Part shown: one piece after another, positions 31,710-44,699 of the stretch
Position numbering within the stretch: position 1 is the first letter of the stretch
Layout of the letters: every line of letters begins with the position of its first letter
Origin: Capitulum mitella
Lineage: Eukaryota > Arthropoda > Thecostraca > Pollicipedomorpha > Pollicipedidae
NCBI GenBank assembly: GCA_030062745.1
Contig: CP099840.1
Span: forward strand, 28,771,006-28,835,005
Direction: 5' to 3'
Length of the DNA: 64,000 nucleotides
Made by a program: the position numbers and the translations under genes
Notes under the pieces: model-generated
Told to the model about the DNA's origin: nothing
Databases searched by the model: none
What the model saw: only the letters and a program-made list of their open reading frames with translations

Positions 31710-34700
31710 CTAGATGACCACGGAGATCCAGTAGGCGACGTTGGTGATGAGGAAGCCGAGCGGGAAGAGCCAGCGACTGCGGATGTCGATCCACTTGGCG
31801 ATCTGCGGCGGCGTCATCTCGACAAAGGGCCGCGGGAACACTGACGCCCTCCTGGGGTGCACCTCGTCCTGGGCCTCGACCTGCGTCGGCGACCAGTGCC
31901 GGGTCAGCCGGCCGAAGAGCCGCGGCCGAGCCGGCCGCCTCCCGATGTGGACCCCGTCAGACGAGGGGGAATCCTCCACGTTACGATACGGCGTATGTAA
32001 GGGTGTGTAGAATTGTAGGGTGATTGCCTACTATTCCGCAACGGTGCTCGATTAGATAAACCCGACTGCCAGTCTCCTGCGGACCCAACCACAGTTACAT
32101 AAGAGCTCTTGATAATGACGCACCTGAAACGCTTATTAGAAAGGATAGCCTGGCCTTTTTAGCCGCAACTGTTTTATTGTTCCGAACATCTCTGACCTGA
32201 ATTTTGTTGTTCCCTCAGAAATGTTCTCTCCATGAGCAAGCCAATTCAATTCGCCTCGAAACTGATCGTCCACAGCAAAAGAAGGCGTTTCTAGGGTCAT
32301 TTCGGGTGGCAAACGTTCTGGCAGCCCTCCTCACCTGTGCACCATTGGAGCGGCCAATGTCTCTCTCCGAGCGTGCCGAGGAGACCGGAGAGCTGGGACC
32401 GATGTACGAGTCCAGAGACCCGACCGTCAGCTGATTCTGCGACTTGTACATGTCGTTCCCTCCGCCCATCTCCTGCCGGCGGACGAGGATTACGTCATCT
32501 CCGGGCGAAAAGGCAGTCTTGCATCCTGTTCCCGCTCGCGGGAACTGGCACAGCGGGTAAAAGTAGCAAATCAGGTCAGTTTCTGGCAAAACTGCACACA
32601 ATGAACGTTCGTGCAAGATGCCATTAATCTCTCAACAGTTGGGTGCCAACAAAACGTGGTCGTGGTTCAGCTTGTATGCGCTTACATCAGTCCACTGAAA
32701 CGCACGTGTTTGGGGCATACGAGGCCAGAACTACGCTGAAGACGTTGACGGCTCGAAGAACCAGCTGAGAACAAGCGTCCTCCGAACCGTACAGGGGCGC
32801 TGACACTCACGCTGCCACTGCCGCCCTCATCTGCACCCGTCTCCGGGCCCACGAAGAACACGCCGGGCCGGGACGGCGACTGGGGGGACGGCGGCACCAG
32901 CAGGCCGCCCTGTGACGTCACGGTGGTGTTGTAACCGAGCCGGTCCAGAGTGCCGCACGAGCTCGACTTGCCGGCGCCCAGCGTCGCGCCGTACTTGCTC
33001 AAGTTGTTGCGCGAGGCACTCGGGCTCAGGGTGGACTTGAGCACGTGCTTGGTGGTGACCTTCTTCAGGGTGACGTTTTTCCTGTCGAGGTAAAGGGTGG
33101 CTCACCACTCGAGCGTTCTTTGCTGTTTTATAGCAGCCGAACCGATTCGCGGCAGATGTGGCTTGTGTACACACTTTTTACCGCGCTCACGCAATTTGAG
33201 TGTGTTCCTCAAAATAGAAGATTCTAACTCTTTATTACGCATTGGGCATATTTCTTCGCATTTTGATCAATGAAGTCCAAAAATGGTTAGATCAAATATC
33301 TGCGGGAGAAAAATGTATTGCATTCCTGCGGTTCATTGTCAACATTATGTACAGCAAAAACAGACTCTGCGGGACCCATGCTTGGGAGAGAAACACGGAC
33401 TCTGTCTTAAATAATAAACTCTGTCTTAAAAAAGGCATACAGAGTAGTCCCCGTCAAATTATCACCTTTGGGATATAAGGGCCCACTGCGAAGGGGCTTT
33501 GCGGCCACACGTCTCTGAATGAAACTATAATGTTTTCAATTTCATTTTCTCCCTAAGTATTTCTTTCTGTGGACACCCACGGAACAGAACAGCTGTGCTA
33601 TAGCCATCCATATCGCCGTACACGACCATGCAAGAAACGTCAGAGCTGAGCACACACCCTGCGCAGAACGCACCTGGTCAGAACAAACCACGACCCATGG
33701 TGTCAGTGGCAATGGCAGTGAACATACCTGCGTCTGTGAATGGTGTTGACGAAGGCAAACTCCACTAGCGACAGGAAGATGAACGTCGTGCAAATGAACA
33801 GCCAAATGTCAACGAACTTGGTGTACGACACCTTGGGCAGAGAATTCTTGATCGTGTTGGATAAAGTGATGAAAGTAAGCATAGTGCTGGTTCCTGAAAC
33901 ACATCAAAATCATAACGTTAGTTTGTCGGATGGTCAGCCAATGGCGAATTGCTCACCTTCACCCGAGAAATCGGTGCCCTGTGCAGAAAGCTCGCAGTGC
34001 AATCAGGAACAAAAGTCTATCTTTCTCGGCAACAGCTGACGTGCGAGCTTCAACTACCGCGCCCCGTCTTGACCTCGGCTCTGACCTAGCGTGACCCGGG
34101 CAGGCGCCGCTTCCGGGCTGAGCCAGAACGAGACCCAGGAGACGATGACCAGGAAGCCGCTGGGGATGTAGTAGTCGAGCAGATAGTATCCCGGCTCCCG
34201 CGACATGTGGAAGTCCAACACCAGCCGGCTGTAGTTGGCCACTGGCGGCAGACACAGACGGAGTCAGCCGACAGCTGTCGACGCCGGCTGGTGGCTTTGC
34301 AGCCACGTCTAAACTTGTGGGAGTTATAAGCAGGGTCGTTGTTAGCTATATGGGTTCCTCCAATAGTCATTTGAGTCCTCCCGATGTTTTCTTGCGTTTG
34401 GCAAATGAATTGGCGTGTCAACATGCAACATTTAGTCGTGTATTGTATATCGTTGTGTCAATATGTCAATGTCCCAGTCGTCCATTTGCCAAGTGTATAG
34501 GTAGGATTTGAACGTTTCTGCACAATGTTGCATAACCACTGCATAACCGTAACCATAATCACATGGGAACATCAGATTTTGTTGCTTCCGTAGAGTATAC
34601 GTTGTGTTGAAAAATAACAACGAGTTCATGTTTATTTTACGCTTGAAGTAGGCATTTAATGGATAAATTTTTATATGGATGACTTATAAATATGTGCGTC

Positions 34701-37700
34701 ATTACTACTTTCACAAGAAGTGGAACGGACAACTCCATACCTTCACGTAAATTGGAATTGACTGCAAAAAACTGTTTGAATTTTCAAGAAACAGACAGGC
34801 ATTTTTTAAATTCATTTGAGTCGTGCTTCATATGACATAAAAAGACTAAATATCGAAACAAAGACATTATCTACGGTCATCATTGCTAGATTTATTTACT
34901 TTCATATGGAATGTTGGCACTCTCAGTGCAATTCATAACCCAAAAAAAAACAAATGCAGTTGAAGTAGTTCGTCCTCTGGTTGCATGAATAAACGCATGT
35001 TTCATGGAGCCACGGATTACATTGTTTACATGCACCCAGTGCCACTGAGTATGGCTACATACACGGAATAGGTGGGGAAGGCGAGGAGGAACGAAATGCC
35101 TCCAGCTCCTCTACGTTTCTCGGATTTCTCGGATCGGATTCCCGTCATTTGACCGTTGACACCAATAAAAATCGAATACATGTACACGGTGAATTGATGG
35201 TCCAAATGGCATGCGGTTCTGCACGTTGGTTTTACTACCAGTAAGGAAACCTTGACATGAAGCAAGGTGAAAGTAACCTGGACATCAGATTCAGCGACGC
35301 AAGGCAGACAAACCAATGACGGCGACGTAATGAACTGAGTGTCAGACCTCGGCCGGAGGGGTTAAAATACGCAGTGCATGACGGCCAGACGCAGCTTTTT
35401 ATTTGGTTCAGAGGCAAACCCTGGTCGTTTTGACGGGGAACAATGAACCCCTCCGTGTGTTCTCCCCTCCAACGACTACTAAAGCGAATGAAAGGGCAGG
35501 GCTGTAACAGGCGCCAGCTTTGGATGCGTTCACACAGCTGAAAGCTGGTCACCAGCGTGACCAGTTTGATCAGGAGGATGGTGTCAAGGAAGCTTTAGGA
35601 AACCTGGCCAGTAAACATGCGCTTGTATCGGCGCAATCCAAGTCGAGGTTGATGTTCAAACTAGCGACAGTGGTGCTGAGCCTAATCAAGACCATTCCTC
35701 GTCGCTGATAAAAGGAAACCAAGGCCTATAGAGACCAAATTATGGTATTCTCTGGGAACAACGAGTAGCCCATCAGATTTCTAAAAATCAGATTCCATTC
35801 ATCAGATTCAGGTTTCTAATCCGGACACGACGGTTTTCGTGCGCCGCCCCAAGTGCTACGAATCGGCGTAATGGTCCGACATTAAAAGAGTACGTTCACT
35901 ACTAATAATCAAAACCTAAAACCGGAAAAGGTACCAAAGATTACCACAACTCATGACTGGCTAAAGAAGCACACTCAAACAACAAACAAATACAAAGAAA
36001 AGCGTTCAAACAGACGCTCTAGAGCACCAGAGTCAATAAGAATAGGCGGGCAGTCTGCGCAGCATGCTGCACTCTTACGTCTTGACATAAAAATGCGGAA
36101 CTTTAGTCTGAACTTCTGCCATGACTTTCAGTCAATCCCTGCCTCTGACCAGGCTCTCAGTCAATCCCTGTCTCTGACAAGGCCTTCTCAGTTGGTCCCT
36201 GCATCCGACCAGGCTCTCTCGGTCGGCTCCCCGACGACTGTTACCGAACATGGCTCGGTAGATGTGTACACACAGCACTGGCCGGCAGTAGGAGCGGACG
36301 CCGGCCCAACCATGACGACCGGCGCTCGCCAGCGGCGGCGCCGCCGCGGCGAGACCTCCCAGAAGCTGCCAGGGTCATCGCTGCCGTACTGAACTACCAT
36401 TCAGAGAGACAGGTTCCCGCCCGTGGGAACGGTCCGCCGGTGTTGCCGGACACTGGTCAGCGGTCGCCCCGGCCCCCTCACTGCGGGCTGACAGGTTATG
36501 CCGTTCGGCTTCTGCCTAAGACCCTTGACGTTAAAATTACGTGTAAGTTCCATATTTCATCTTAACGTGTATGGTAACACTGCTCGGCAGGGGTGTCGGC
36601 TTGTATTCTTTTAAGAGGGCCCTGACCCACCCAATGTTGATTTGCCCCCCCCCCCCATACGGGTTTGGGCCCCCTAATATTTTTTGCCAGTTTTAAAGGA
36701 AAATGAGTAATAATAATAAAAGAACGGCCGCGATAAATAAGAGATAGGCAGAAAGTAAAGAATACAGTCTAAAGCAATGCATCTATCTTTCTTATATATG
36801 TGTGTGTATATATACATGGGGTATATATACATATGTACATTGAGTATGAAGGCAATTTCTTACTTGACAAACGTACCAAAAAAAAACTTTTTAATTCCCA
36901 TTGGTCGAAACTAAGTGAGTAAGTCCATAGAGAAACCCACATTTGGGGAAAGGTTAGGTCGTCGGGACCTCGGCTCAGCCCCCCAGTCATTTACGGAAAT
37001 CGCCGTCCCTGCTGCTCAGTTGAATTGTAAGACTCATGCTGCGACCGCGATCCCTCGCGTGCGATTGTGGTGAGGACTGACGAACAGATTCAAGATAGTC
37101 CCCGGTCCAGGTGCACTGTAAGCCCGAGAAAAAACTACGGAGTTGCTGGATGGAGTTCCTTCATGATATTTAGCACGTTCTGTCTTGCTCGTGACTCATA
37201 CTGTGCAACAATACTAGCAATACTATTAGCAACAATACTGTGCAAGAGAATTGGAAAGATACAGCTCTAGGCTCAGTACTTAACACCCGTCTAACCCAAA
37301 AAGAACCTCCAATACGCGACTCGGAACGAAGATCTAAACTGAATCGGACCTGGGGATGATGAAGTTTCAGCCGGTGGTGGGTTCGGTCCCAGGCGAAACA
37401 CTGAGGATGACTGATAGTGAGATGTTGCTTTTACACGGCTGATTATCTTGTTGCAGCACAGAAAGAATTTTTCAGATCGTGAAACGATATCAAAATAATC
37501 CGGCATTGGGCTGGGTCATCTTCGTCTATTCAGTTCTCGGGTCAAATTCACGATAGTCAAACCATTACTCAGGGCGAGGGGGCGAACACACGCCACGTAC
37601 TAATGGCAACCAAAGTTCTATGTGCTACCTTGTTTCCTTGCTTGAATATAATTCGCATATACCTCTATGAACTACACTTCCTTGCTCTACAACCTTGGTA

Positions 37701-38394
37701 CCCAAGAAAAATTTAAAACTTTTCCGCGGTTAGACGAAGTTTGAACTGACAGTGTCAAATAAAGAGGATTGAACAGTACTCCTGCCTAGGAACTGTGACT
37801 GCTGAAACACTGAACCAAGGTTATACAGGCTCACCAAATCATAATCACGTGGGAGAAATCTGGACATAGTCATTTCCGGAAACTGAAAACTGCATGTCTA
37901 AATGTCTAAATGTCATAAAAATGTCTAAAAAGTCTCTGCATGCCTAAAAAACATCCAAATGTGCATAGAAATAAAATAGCACATAATCGTATTTGGTAAT
38001 GCAATATAACCATGACATAAAGTCGTTTCTCTTCACGCAGCGGCATAAAACTGATATTAAATCATTTAAAATTAGTAAAGTTACCGCCAACTTCGCAGGG
38101 TCAATGCCGTACCTGCCCTAGGGCAGGTGAGTCAAGTAACAGCCCTATCGGCTACTGTGCCCCTGTGGGCTGGGTACCCGCAGGGCCACTATACCTGCAC
38201 TCACTGCAAGGGTGTCATTTTCTATGTTTCTGAAGGACCTTGACCCCCTCCGTCAGTCATTTGAGATTTCCCATTTTCTTGCTCCTTAAAAATGACGAGT
38301 GGTTACAACAAGACGTTAAGATTTTGGTCATTCCAACATGCAACAGGTAATCACACTAGTTTAACACCATCAGTGTGCAGCTGTGGAGCTATAT

Positions 38395-38433
<39 letters not shown>

Positions 38434-38451
38434 TCGGGGCGAAAACATTGC

Positions 38452-38499
<48 letters not shown>

Positions 38500-41400
38500 T
38501 GCAGCGGAGCCAAAACATTGCTGCATATGTATATATACATATATGCAGCGGAACCAAAACATTTATGAAACCACGTTACAGAACATACCCGCTTCATGCG
38601 GTCCCAATATTCCTCCCCAATAGCGGTAGCGCGCACTCTGTTACCCATGCTCAGATCTCGGTGGCTCATTTTAAGTGCCCAGCAATCCAGCCCACCAAGT
38701 CACGCACCAGCTTTGCCGACTCGACCGTGGATCCCGCTGAAGATGGTGTTGTCGGGGAAGTGGAACGTTCCGTTGGTGACGGACAAGTTAGTCAGCGTGT
38801 ACTCCGCGAGGGTGATGAGGTTGGTGGATACGGGAGACTCCTCCTCCCACGTCATCATCATATCATCGGTCGAGTGCAGCCCTGAAACGGCAGGCGCATG
38901 TGAGAAGCGTGAGATGATAATCCAATCTAGAAGAGCTCTCTCGAAACGTGAAAAGTTGCCTTGAAGTTTTTTTTGCGGCAAAAAAGAAACACGACGAGAA
39001 AAATGTATCAAAAATGAACATATGGTCGCTTAAAAAATATGCAAGAACAGAAAAATAAAAATGGCTTAAAATAACAACAAAATAGTGGTGATGAAACTGA
39101 GACTGCTCCATCAAATAGACGAACAAATTTCTGCAGTTCAGGTAGCTTACGGAGGAAAAAACGAAACAGGAAGAAAACAAAACGTACAGCTTTCCAGCTG
39201 AACCTTGCATGTTTGGTTGTCGAATGGGAACTTTCGTAGATACATGCCACAGAATAAAGTCGTTTTCAACCTGAAAATGATATGAATTAATTCAGAAACA
39301 GAACGTGACAGACATGCATACGGATAACATTCTCATTTCCCGTTCTTGGAGATCGATAACAGTAACTACAATTCTGCCGTAGAACCGTGCAAACAGGACA
39401 AAACATACGGCTCAGCTGCTGATCTCTCTCCTGGCCTCGAGCAATACCAGTGGAGCAGTACCGATTGACAGAATGGCGTCATAATGGGAAGACTTCAGAT
39501 GTCGTCTCCGGCGTCTAGCGCGATGCTCGGGCCTAACACTTGCCTGAAGCTGTAGTGGACGACGCCATCTGGACATACCGAGACGAACACGTTCGTGCTG
39601 CTGACATCGATGATCTTGGCATCTTTCTCGTTCACCAGGTACACGGTGGGAATCCACATTCGGTTCTGACGGAAGTGAGAGGAGCGTCCAGGGGGAGACA
39701 GACCACTGGTCACCGGCGTGATGTGATAAAAAAAAAACGGAGCCTGAATCCGGGACCACCGAACTCTGACCGGTCTGCCACGAAGTTGGTGCGCTCGTCC
39801 GTGTGTTTGTCTGCTATTTTTACCGAAGATTTACACACAATCGTAAAAGAAGTGTTTTTCATGTTTCCTGCGGAAGCAACGTGTAGGATACGTCCGGTCT
39901 CCTTAAGCTTCTGCTGCGGAAATCGCGGACAGTAAGCACCGCGACATTAAACATCGCCACGCCTGGCGGTTCCAACTGAGCAACCGCAGCTGCAGCCTGC
40001 ATAGCCTGCAGCGTCTTAAAGCCTGCCTGTCTGTAACCGCTGAACAGACAGACGCGGTGGACAGACCGCCGGCCGGCCGGTCCCCGCCACCTCCGATTCC
40101 GCCGCCGCCGCCGGCCGGCCGAACGTGACGGCGTCCGGGACACCTGAACGGGGGTGTGACCTTAACCAGGTGGTGGTGCCGGCCCGGTCGAGCACGTGTC
40201 GAATCCCACACCGGCCGTTGGGGTGACGTCACCCCACAGGGCCGCCGCAGCGGGGTACTGCCGCCGACCATGGCGTCCAGATCCGGTCAGGTTCCGCCGT
40301 GCGGGGTGACGTCACAGGGGCACTGCCGCCGGCATTGTGTCCGGACCCGATCAAACGCCGCTGTGACCGTTGGGGTGACGTCACAGGGATACTGCGCCGG
40401 CAGACTGTGCGCTGACTCGGTAACGCCCAGCCGTAGCTGGGCATGGCGTGACTACAGATTTCCTTATCCCCGAAAAGCAACGACAGTTAAAACACAGAGA
40501 CGTTCTGCTTAACGACAAGCAAAGCGAGACGTCAAACGAATCCAGATGGACAGGTTTTCACCATTTGTTTTTTCATCGTACAGTTTTTAAGGCGTCAAAT
40601 GATTATATAGGGTTGGCTCCATCACGCCTTGGTCTGCAGATCCGTCCCATATATTTCGCTTTCTAACATCACTACGTCATATAATCTGTGTTCACTATGA
40701 ATGCGTTCTCACAACTTAACAATGACACCATAACTTTCATAAGCTGTGTGCATCATCTACATGCAGTTTAGTACGCATGTATCATCTACCCTCCCAGCAT
40801 TTGTGCGACAAGACGTGGGGCAGCAATAGCCACTCCTTGCTCGTGGATTGCCCTGAACGTTTAAATACGAAGGTTCGGCAATACCTGTCTTGACACCGAC
40901 AGGATGGCTACGGCAGGATCATCGGGCGAGAAAACTCATGCAAAATCCCGCATTATCCCTACCAACCGGCCGGAGCAGCGTTTAAGTGAATACTGACCCT
41001 GTGTGGAGGTTCCCATCGACAGGTGAACGCGCCGACCGCCAGGCTGTCTGAGGACTGCACCGGACCGGCCCGGAGCGTCCAGCAGCCCGTCAGAGGACGG
41101 CCCAACAGTGGGGAACACCGGCCGGAGACAACTCACCCGGTGCCACGCCTCGCCGTGCAGACAGCTGCTGGAGACGTTGTACCGAAGCCTGGGGTCGACC
41201 CATCGCTGTCGCACCAGCAGCTGGACGAAAAAATCCTGCAAACAGCGGCAACGTGGTCGGTCCGCGTATGCAGTCCGTGCCTGTCAACGACATCAAATCA
41301 CGAGGCAAGGCTTTTATGTTGTCTAGAGAGGACGACCCAAAGCCCTCAGTGTAAACACACGGTTTCACAACAGCGGACGTGGTGCGTAGGTTTCCATCCC

Positions 41401-42407
41401 CGGTGCTGTCCAGCAACGCCTCGCAATGCATTGGCACGCCTCCGTTGTCAACGGACGGCTACAGCCGCATAATCCACTCTGATTCAAAGCAAACTGGTTG
41501 CAATGTCATTGCTCAACCCTGGTGTGAAGGCTGAACAACATCTGAACAGACGAAGACAAAAGTATTGTGACCCACGTATGACACAATGGTCTTCAAGGTG
41601 CATTTTCATTGGAAATTGAGCTTTGTTGACGGCCGAATCACTGTATTCGAACCAAGCAGCCTTTTTAATGTTGAAATCAGACCAACCATGGCTGAGTGGC
41701 CCGCAGTCTCGGCAGAATGCAAGGTGGGCGAAAGCCTGACCTCCAGACGGCATGCGTTAAAAATAATTTGGACTCACAGGACATCGGGTTGCCGGAGCTG
41801 CGACTTACAAGCTCTGATATCAATAAACAAGATTCATCCACTCCATTTTTTGCAGAAAATCCCAGTACCCGCATCGCAGAAGCAAACTGCGAGACAGAAA
41901 ACAAAACCCGTTCACCAGCCCTTGCCAGGGGCCGAGGTCCCGCCGTGCAGGAAGGCGTGCCGCCGCGCCGCCACTGACCGAGGACTGGGCGTCGATGTCG
42001 CCGACGAAGTAGACGTACATGCGGGTGTACACGCCCACTGGCCGGTCCCGATCGGGAAAGGGCCGCACGTTCCGGTCGTAGCCGGCTGGATCGGTCAGCC
42101 GGGTGAACTCCTGCTGCAGCTGCTCCTCGGTGTCCTGCTTCGAGCCGCCACACGTGCCCAGCCTGCGGGCCCTCGCCGGGGCCAGCGTGAGGTCAGGTCA
42201 GAGGTACATGAGGGCACAGGCCGTGGTAACGACACAGACCATAACCCGCGGTCGACCGGTTCTCATTGGCAAAAAAAATCGCACGAAATGGTTCTTCGCT
42301 ATTTCGTCACCAGGGTTAGGATATAAACAATGGCCAGGAAATCCAAAGGTGAAAAACACTTACCCGCAGGCCAGCAGAAGAAGTGTCACGCCAGCAGACC
42401 AGAGCAT
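31710..42407 (-). CDS. Cys-loop ligand-gated anion channel subunit (11 exons)
   Basis: A pentameric plasma-membrane channel subunit of the GABA-A/glycine/glutamate-gated chloride channel superfamily; the ligand is unknown. Exons (read high to low): 42,364-42,407; 41,979-42,162; 41,137-41,235; 39,538-39,665; 39,188-39,270; 38,708-38,881; 34,086-34,241; 33,728-33,893; 32,811-33,081; 32,335-32,544; 31,710-31,973. All junctions agree in phase and total 1,779 nt (592 residues). Signal peptide: [15 protein letters not shown]. The extracellular domain has [17 protein letters not shown] and [10 protein letters not shown]. The Cys-loop is C159 to C173 with exactly 13 residues between, including KFPFDNQ. 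M1 is at about 256-278 ([17 protein letters not shown]). PAR at 284-286 precedes M2 and is the anion-selectivity signature. M2 reads [17 protein letters not shown]3 is at about 318-340, and a Ser-rich M3-M4 loop follows. M4 ends the protein ([20 protein letters not shown]). From memory, M2-M3 looks closer to insect CG12344-type orphan channels than to RDL or GluCl. The superfamily is certain, the subgroup is not. Confidence 0.93.
36588..36994 (-). repeat. Microsatellite-bearing interspersed repeat, copy 1
   Basis: Lies in channel intron 6 (34,242-38,707). Read on the minus strand it matches 43,582-44,045: GTAAATGACTGGG at the start, CCCCAAATGTGGG, a TA/TG microsatellite, GCGGCCGTT, CCTTTAAAAC, GGCCC and finally GACACCCCTG. 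A third, partial copy is at 55,411-55,495. No coding content. Confidence 0.75.
38399..38560 (+). repeat. Short tandem repeat with expanded TA tracts
   Basis: A unit of the form GCAKCGGRRCVAAAACAT, in two of the three copies continued by TGCTGCATAT, is found at about 38,431, 38,502 and 38,546. Long TA runs at 38,399-38,430 and 38,456-38,492 separate the units. The microsatellite expanded inside a tandem unit. In channel intron 6, about 150 bp from exon 6. Confidence 0.85.
40150..40425 (+). repeat. Tandem repeat with three palindromic CRE sites
   Basis: TGACGTCA, the full cAMP-response element palindrome, occurs at 40,224-40,231, 40,307-40,314 and 40,376-40,383, each preceded by GGGG. Units also share CACAGGG, then ACTGCCGCCG or ACTGCGCCG, then a GGACC- or ATCCGGTC-like stretch. 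Period about 69-83 bp. In channel intron 3 (39,666-41,136). Confidence 0.8.
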
Positions 42408-42741
42408 GCTGACTCGACTGGTCCTCGGCCCGCGCCGGCAGACCAGCCTCTCAGAGTGGAAACGTCGCGAGACTGTCGCTGATCAGCCGCCGGCCGATCG
42501 CTCGGCTCCCGGCCTCCGGAGGGCCGCGCGGTCCCTGCCCCTGGACGCTCCCCGGTCCCTGTCCGCGGCAGGCGGCTGCTCAGTCCCCGGCTGGTGACGC
42601 AGCTCCGGTTCCGGGGCTCGGCGCGGCGGAGCGTCTCCGCGGGTCGTGGCAGGCCTTGGGCGCGACAGGGGTCGACTCCGCGGCCGGTCTGTTCGCGGCG
42701 GCGGCGGCGCCTCAGTGAATGCCGGCGGCTCCGGCCGGCCG

Positions 42742-42750
42742 CTATATATT
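42742..42750 (-). promoter_or_regulatory. Candidate TATA box of the channel gene
   Basis: On the minus strand AATATATAGC sits in otherwise very GC-rich DNA, about 340 bp before the ATG at 42,407. This predicts a transcription start near 42,715. The motif is good but I have no supporting initiator evidence. Confidence 0.4.
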
Positions 42751-43581
42751 GCCGCCGGCGCTGCGGAGCGGCGGCGGCGGCGGCGGCTCCCGGCCAACAG
42801 CTGATACTGGCGAGCTCGCCGCGTACGCCGGCGGTCCATCGGTCTCTCGGTCGTCCTGGGAGTTACCCTGGACCCGAACCTGGCAAGGGGCATCCAGGGG
42901 ATAGCTATCATGGGAAGGTCTAACATCATCTTCGCCTATCTGTCCGGTTTTCGACGCTTTTTGACTGGCACCGTATTAAGGCTTATCATCACAGCTCATA
43001 TCTTTACATTGGCACCATACTCTCCACTGGTGTGAAGTGGTGCTGCCTCTAAACATATGAACAGGATACAGAGACCACCATAGGCGCAGGAGCCATGGGG
43101 CCAGGGGGGAGAATTCAGCCCCCTAATTTTTCTGAAATTTAACATTGACCTTATGGGCGCTGACCGGAAAGAATTGACCCAAAATGCTTCCCGCCCCTAC
43201 CCCCAACTGAAGAGGAGTTCCCATGCCCCTGGAGACCAACAATTTCGCCTAACGTGTTTTTACAGACTTGCGATGCCGAGACCATGTCACCACGGCGCTA
43301 ACCTCTGTCAGCCAGGTAAAAACTGATTGGCTACGTTACCGTGTTGGGGTTTCCTTACGGGAGACACGTGCACCCGTCGAAGAGAAGCTTCGCCAGCCCA
43401 GGCGCAGACTTACTTCCACTCAGCGCAGGCACCGTGCGCGAAGCATTGGAAGAAGCTTTCAGCCGTGGTCGTCCCGCGTTTGGGCATCACTCAGAGGGCT
43501 TCAAACGCACATCGCTTCAGTCGCGTAATCTTCTGCATCAGCAACTTGTCACCGTCACTGCTGTTCACGGGCGTCAGCTTC

Positions 43582-43793
43582 TGTAAATGACTGGGTGGGC
43601 CGAGCAGCCGGCCCGACAGCCTAACCTCCCCCAAATGTGGGAATCTCAGCGGATTTAGTCCCACTTTATTTTAATAAATGGAAATTTGTTTTTTCGGTAC
43701 TATTAAATATTAAATATCTTTATCATCAAATAAAAAATCGTGTAAATCCCGTGTATGCAGGTATATATGTATACACACACACACACACATATG

Positions 43794-43840
<47 letters not shown>

Positions 43841-44045
43841 GTATATATGTATAAGATAGAAGGATAGATGGATACACCACTTTACGCCTTATTCCACAGT
43901 TTCTGTCTATGTTTTATCTACTGCGGCCGTTTCTTTCGTCATCTTTGCCCGACTCCCTTTAAAACCGGCAGAAAATATTGGAAGGGCCCAAATTAATATT
44001 GGGTGGGCCAGGGCCCCCTCGAAAGAATACAAATCGACACCCCTG
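43582..44045 (+). repeat. Microsatellite-bearing interspersed repeat, copy 2
   Basis: Match to 36,588-36,994 over its full length in opposite orientation. It contains a CA/TA microsatellite at about 43,757-43,852. It ends ATACAAATCGACACCCCTG, as do copies 1 and 3 with small changes. Class not recognised: no terminal inverted repeats or target duplications seen. Confidence 0.75.
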
Positions 44046-44389
44046 CTGCTGTCCTCACTTCTAGTCGCTGGCGTGCGATATATTTACTTGCATGCATTAG
44101 CATGTACTAACATGCATGCTTGCACGTACGTATACTCATGGATGTTTACATGTACCCATATACTTGAAAGTACGTTTTGTTTCTTGACCACTTTTGTCAG
44201 TGCATCCACTTAATCAGATGTTGTATTGTGTTGTTTCGTGCCTTACTTATGCACGTGCCCCTTTTTTATAGACACGGTGTGTTTCTCAACGGCGTTTTCT
44301 CCTATTCTGTGACCTATATTGCGAATGTATTCGAAGACCCATGGTCACATGGACACATACATGAATCCATACAGCAGTCACAATGCTCA

Positions 44390-44680
44390 CGCCATTTGGG
44401 CCGTATACACTACTCACAGCGCTAAAACCACTCGAAGTGCTCTCGCTCCTCACCCTACTCACACCGTTCACACCACACACCGCTTTCAGACCTCTCATTA
44501 CTCTCACAGTATTTGACCGCTCACACCGTCCACTACTCACGCTACTAACAGCAGTAGCGTCGCTCACAGAGCCTGCATTTCTCACACCACTTTCACTTCT
44601 CTCACCACTCACACCGGCCACGCAGTTCACACCGTCCGCGTTGCTCACATTCCTGAAACTGTTAGCAGTGGTCATTTTTT
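44390..44680 (+). repeat. Degenerate CTCACACCG minisatellite
   Basis: Short words such as CTCACACCG, TTCACACCG, CTCACAG and CACCACTC recur about every 9-21 bp over 290 bp. The minus-strand 129-residue frame across it (repeated Gly-Val-Asn/Ser) and the plus-strand frames are products of the repeat, not genes. Confidence 0.6.
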
Positions 44681-44699
44681 CATGCCAATCACACTTCCG

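Noticed and set aside
39495..39537. Extension of channel exon 4 as a long open frame past SFRQVLG
   Set aside because: The frame runs into a stop, and the Cys-loop exon at 39,188-39,270 joins in phase at the GT at 39,536-39,537.
44286..44675. 129-residue Gly/Val/Ser-rich minus-strand frame
   Set aside because: Produced by a degenerate CTCACACCG repeat; no start context or relatives recognised.
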